From Clostridia bacterium (lineage in GTDB: Bacteria > Bacillota_A > Clostridia > Oscillospirales > Acutalibacteraceae): a DNA stretch of 6,542 nucleotides. Below the pieces are notes generated by a model. That model searched no databases, was not told the DNA's origin, and worked only from the letters and a program-made list of their open reading frames with translations. Below, in pieces: positions 4,404 through 6,542 of this stretch; the stretch's first letter is position 1, and each line of letters begins with the position of its first letter. The translations under genes were made by a program, and so were the position numbers. The stretch spans positions 1 to 6,542 of the forward strand of contig JAFPAK010000208.1 of NCBI GenBank assembly GCA_017390825.1. Direction: 5' to 3'.

Positions 4404-6384
4404 CTGTTTTCTTAAACACGATAGCGCTGCGTGAAGGCAGATAGCACTTAAATCCTATTCTTCCATCGTGCATAGCTTCTGCTTTATACTCATACTCTTT
4501 GTCAACACGGTTATAACCACCGAAGATGCCATCATCAGTTGTGAGTATGACTTTATATATGCCTTCACTTTTGACAGGTACAAAATATCCATCGAAGGAC
4601 TGTGTGGGATTAAAGTTAAATGCAAAAGCATCATCACCCTTACAGTACATAATGACCTTGTCGCCCTGATGTATCCATGTACTGACTGTCTTTTTAGCAA
4701 GTATTCGTTCCTTTTTAAGCAACGATATCATCGCCTTATCAAATTCGTTTAGCTCGCAAAAACGCAGAGTTTCGTTATCAACAAGGCTCCATTGACGACG
4801 ACAATAATGATAGCTCCAGCCGTTGCCCTCTCTCGGAAAATCGATCCACTCCGGATGGCCGAACTCATTGCCCATAAAATTGAGATATCCTTCACCGGCA
4901 AGTGACGCTGTGATAAGCCGTATCATCTTGTGAAGCGCAATACCACGATCAACGGCCATATTATTGCCAAATTTCTTCATGCCGTGGTACATTTCAGCAT
5001 CACAAAGACGGAACATTATAGTCTTATCCCCTACAAGCGCCTGATCGTGCGACTCCGAATAGCCGATATTCTTCTCTTTCGGACGGCGACCGCAAAGCTC
5101 ATACCAGAGCTTATACATATCCCAATCCTCATCACGGCACTCCTTTATCATCTTGATCCACAAATCCGGCACACCCATTGAAAGACGGTAATCAAATCCT
5201 ATACCGCCATCCTCGATCTTGATACACATGCCGGGCATACCAGACATATCCTCTGCAATGCTTAACGCTTTTTTGTTATAGCTGTGGATGAGCTCGTTTG
5301 CAAGCTGCAAATATGTTACAGCCTCAATATCAGTATTCATTGAGAAATACATATCGTAATTCACAAATGCACTGCCAAGCCCGTGATCATGATAAAGCAT
5401 TGACGTAACACCGTCAAAGCGGAAACCATCAAAATGGAATACCTCCATCCAATACTTGAGGTTAGACAAAAGAAAGTGGATTACTTCGTTTTTGCCGTAA
5501 TTAAAAAGCTTAGTGTCCCATGCGCTATGGTTTCCCTTGCCGCCCGCATGGAAAAACTGATATTCGGTACCGTCAAACTGATTGAGTCCCTCGTTGGTAT
5601 TCTTAACAGCGTGCGAGTGAACAACATCAAGCAGTACTGTAATGCCCATTTTATGAGCCTTATTTATTAAATATTTCAAATCTCTGCTGCTGCCGTAGCG
5701 TGAGGAAGCAGCAAAAAAGTTGGATACCTGATAGCCGAATGAGCCGTAATAAGGATGCTCCATTACAGCCATTATCTGAATGGTATTATAGCCGAGCTTT
5801 TTGATCCTCGGCAAAATATTTTCAGCAAACTCAAGGTATGAACCAACAGAATACGATTCCTGCGCCATACCAATATGACACTCATATATAAGCGGAGTTG
5901 TGCAAGTCTTGAATTTTTGATCAGTCCATTCGTACTCTGTAAGAGTATCGTCTATTTCTGCACACCAAAGGTATGTTTGCGGATCCTGTACAACTCTTGT
6001 TGCATAAAGCGGAATTCTTCGTAGCTCCTGCCCGTTGTGAATAACGATGGCCTGCACCTTTTGACCAATCTGCAAAGCATCTTTGCCTTTAAGTTCGATT
6101 TCAAAAACGCCGTTTTCAAGTCTGTTCATGGGATTAAGATATGTATCCCAATCATTAAAGTCACCGGTAAGATACATTTTTTCAGCAGCAGGTGCCCATT
6201 CACGATAGACCCAGCCGGTCTTTGTGCGGTGAAAGCCGAAATATTTATATCCATCAGCAAAATCAACAATGTTTTGCCCGCGGAGCAATTCATTTTTCTT
6301 TTGTTTGTAGTTCTCCATTCGAAGATCTATATCTTTTTCATAGGAAGCAAGCGTGGGGTCGATTTTTATTATCTTATAAGCCAT
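4396..6384 (-). CDS. glgB: 1,4-alpha-glucan branching enzyme, eukaryotic-like (GH13_8-type) GlgB
   Basis: 662-aa cytoplasmic enzyme that cuts alpha-1,4 glucan chains and re-attaches them as alpha-1,6 branches in glycogen. An N-terminal helical stretch (1-45) is followed by a CBM48-like domain (about 47-130; GFHRTKTGWVYREWAP, LTGDFNDWD). Next come the GH13 (beta/alpha)8 barrel and a C-terminal beta domain ending PSRSAIVFKKTDE. The four GH13 regions are intact: DVVHSH at 253-258; GFRFDGVTSM with nucleophile Asp324; AED with acid/base Glu378; and ESHDQ with His446 and Asp447. Motifs such as MEHPYYGSFGYQVSNFFAASSRYG match the eukaryotic GBE1/starch-branching type better than E. coli GlgB. The start is ATG at 6384: GGAGG (6393-6397) sits 8 nt upstream. 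A TTG at 6399 is in frame but lies within that ribosome binding site. Expressed from its own promoter, with an overlapping lipoprotein gene downstream. Other glg genes are not in the window. Confidence 0.95.
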   Translation of the reverse strand: MAYKIIKIDPTLASYEKDIDLRMENYKQKKNELLRGQNIVDFADGYKYFGFHRTKTGWVYREWAPAAEKMYLTGDFNDWDTYLNPMNRLENGVFEIELKGKDALQIGQKVQAIVIHNGQELRRIPLYATRVVQDPQTYLWCAEIDDTLTEYEWTDQKFKTCTTPLIYECHIGMAQESYSVGSYLEFAENILPRIKKLGYNTIQIMAVMEHPYYGSFGYQVSNFFAASSRYGSSRDLKYLINKAHKMGITVLLDVVHSHAVKNTNEGLNQFDGTEYQFFHAGGKGNHSAWDTKLFNYGKNEVIHFLLSNLKYWMEVFHFDGFRFDGVTSMLYHDHGLGSAFVNYDMYFSMNTDIEAVTYLQLANELIHSYNKKALSIAEDMSGMPGMCIKIEDGGIGFDYRLSMGVPDLWIKMIKECRDEDWDMYKLWYELCGRRPKEKNIGYSESHDQALVGDKTIMFRLCDAEMYHGMKKFGNNMAVDRGIALHKMIRLITASLAGEGYLNFMGNEFGHPEWIDFPREGNGWSYHYCRRQWSLVDNETLRFCELNEFDKAMISLLKKERILAKKTVSTWIHQGDKVIMYCKGDDAFAFNFNPTQSFDGYFVPVKSEGIYKVILTTDDGIFGGYNRVDKEYEYKAEAMHDGRIGFKCYLPSRSAIVFKKTDE

Positions 6385-6430
6385 TTTCAGTTCCTCCAAA
6401 GAATTAAAATTTTCAAAACTACCTATTGTA

Positions 6431-6459
6431 AATATACACCAAAGTTATTGTATTGTCAA
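6431..6459 (-). promoter_or_regulatory. Sigma-A-type promoter of glgB and the lipoprotein gene
   Basis: -35 TTGACA (6454-6459, perfect), 17-bp spacer, -10 TATATT (6431-6436, 5 of 6). The start of transcription should be near 6424, giving a 40-nt leader with the GGAGG site at 6393-6397. No terminator-like hairpin or riboswitch is visible in this leader. Confidence 0.85.
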
Positions 6460-6500
6460 CTATTGCTTTTAATTCGATTTTTGATTAATTTATATTACCA

Positions 6501-6529
6501 CATCATTTTTATTCGGCATCATTTTTATT
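6501..6529. repeat. Two tandem copies of a 13-bp AT-rich repeat upstream of the glgB promoter
   Basis: CATCATTTTTATT occurs at 6501-6513 and 6517-6529 with a 3-bp gap (period 16 bp). It lies about 40-70 bp upstream of the glgB -35 box. It could be a direct-repeat binding site or an AT-rich up-element-like stretch; chance cannot be excluded. The remainder of 6460-6542 is AT-rich with no gene visible. Confidence 0.35.
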
Positions 6530-6542
6530 ATATTTTAGCACA

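Overview
The window looks like chromosomal DNA of a low-GC anaerobic Firmicute. A Ruminococcus/Oscillospiraceae-type Clostridia member fits best. The grounds are AT-rich intergenic DNA, strong GGAGG-type ribosome binding sites, sigma-A-like promoters, a T-box leader, and a glycogen branching enzyme and lipoprotein of the kind seen in gut Clostridia. This assignment is inferred from gene style, not from a marker gene. No rRNA, tRNA, insertion sequence, integrase or CRISPR array is visible.

Left part (1-1843, all minus strand): an isoleucine-related operon. A textbook promoter (TTGACA, 17 bp, TATAAT) drives a roughly 290-nt T-box leader that ends in a clear terminator/antiterminator switch. The leader is followed by an ACT-domain threonine deaminase (ilvA) and, 15 bp further on, a RidA-family enamine/imine deaminase cut off by the window edge. 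The metabolic logic is tight: IlvA makes 2-oxobutanoate through a reactive 2-aminocrotonate intermediate, RidA hydrolyses such intermediates, and the T-box lets uncharged tRNA (probably tRNA-Ile) turn the operon on.

Middle (1844-3453): a divergent pair. An Xre-type regulator reads leftwards and a histidine phosphatase with a very acidic C-terminal tail reads rightwards. The shared 131-bp intergenic region holds two 7-5-7 inverted repeats whose centres are 52 bp apart. One overlaps the candidate -10 of the regulator and the other the -35 zone of the phosphatase. A strong 16-bp hairpin terminator closes the phosphatase gene.

Right-middle (3454-3748): a 76-aa protein with a good ribosome binding site, bracketed by two hairpin terminators. 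Its last 31 residues contain 12 Cys and 4 His. I do not recognise it; it is the most novel-looking item in the window.

Right part (3750-6542, minus strand): a well-formed promoter drives a branching enzyme whose sequence is closer to the eukaryotic-type (GBE1-like, GH13_8) enzymes than to classical E. coli GlgB. It overlaps by 8 bp a lipoprotein gene encoding an Ig-like middle region, a Thr-rich linker and a C-terminal His/Cys metal-site-like module. A bidirectional hairpin separates this transcript from the Cys-rich gene.
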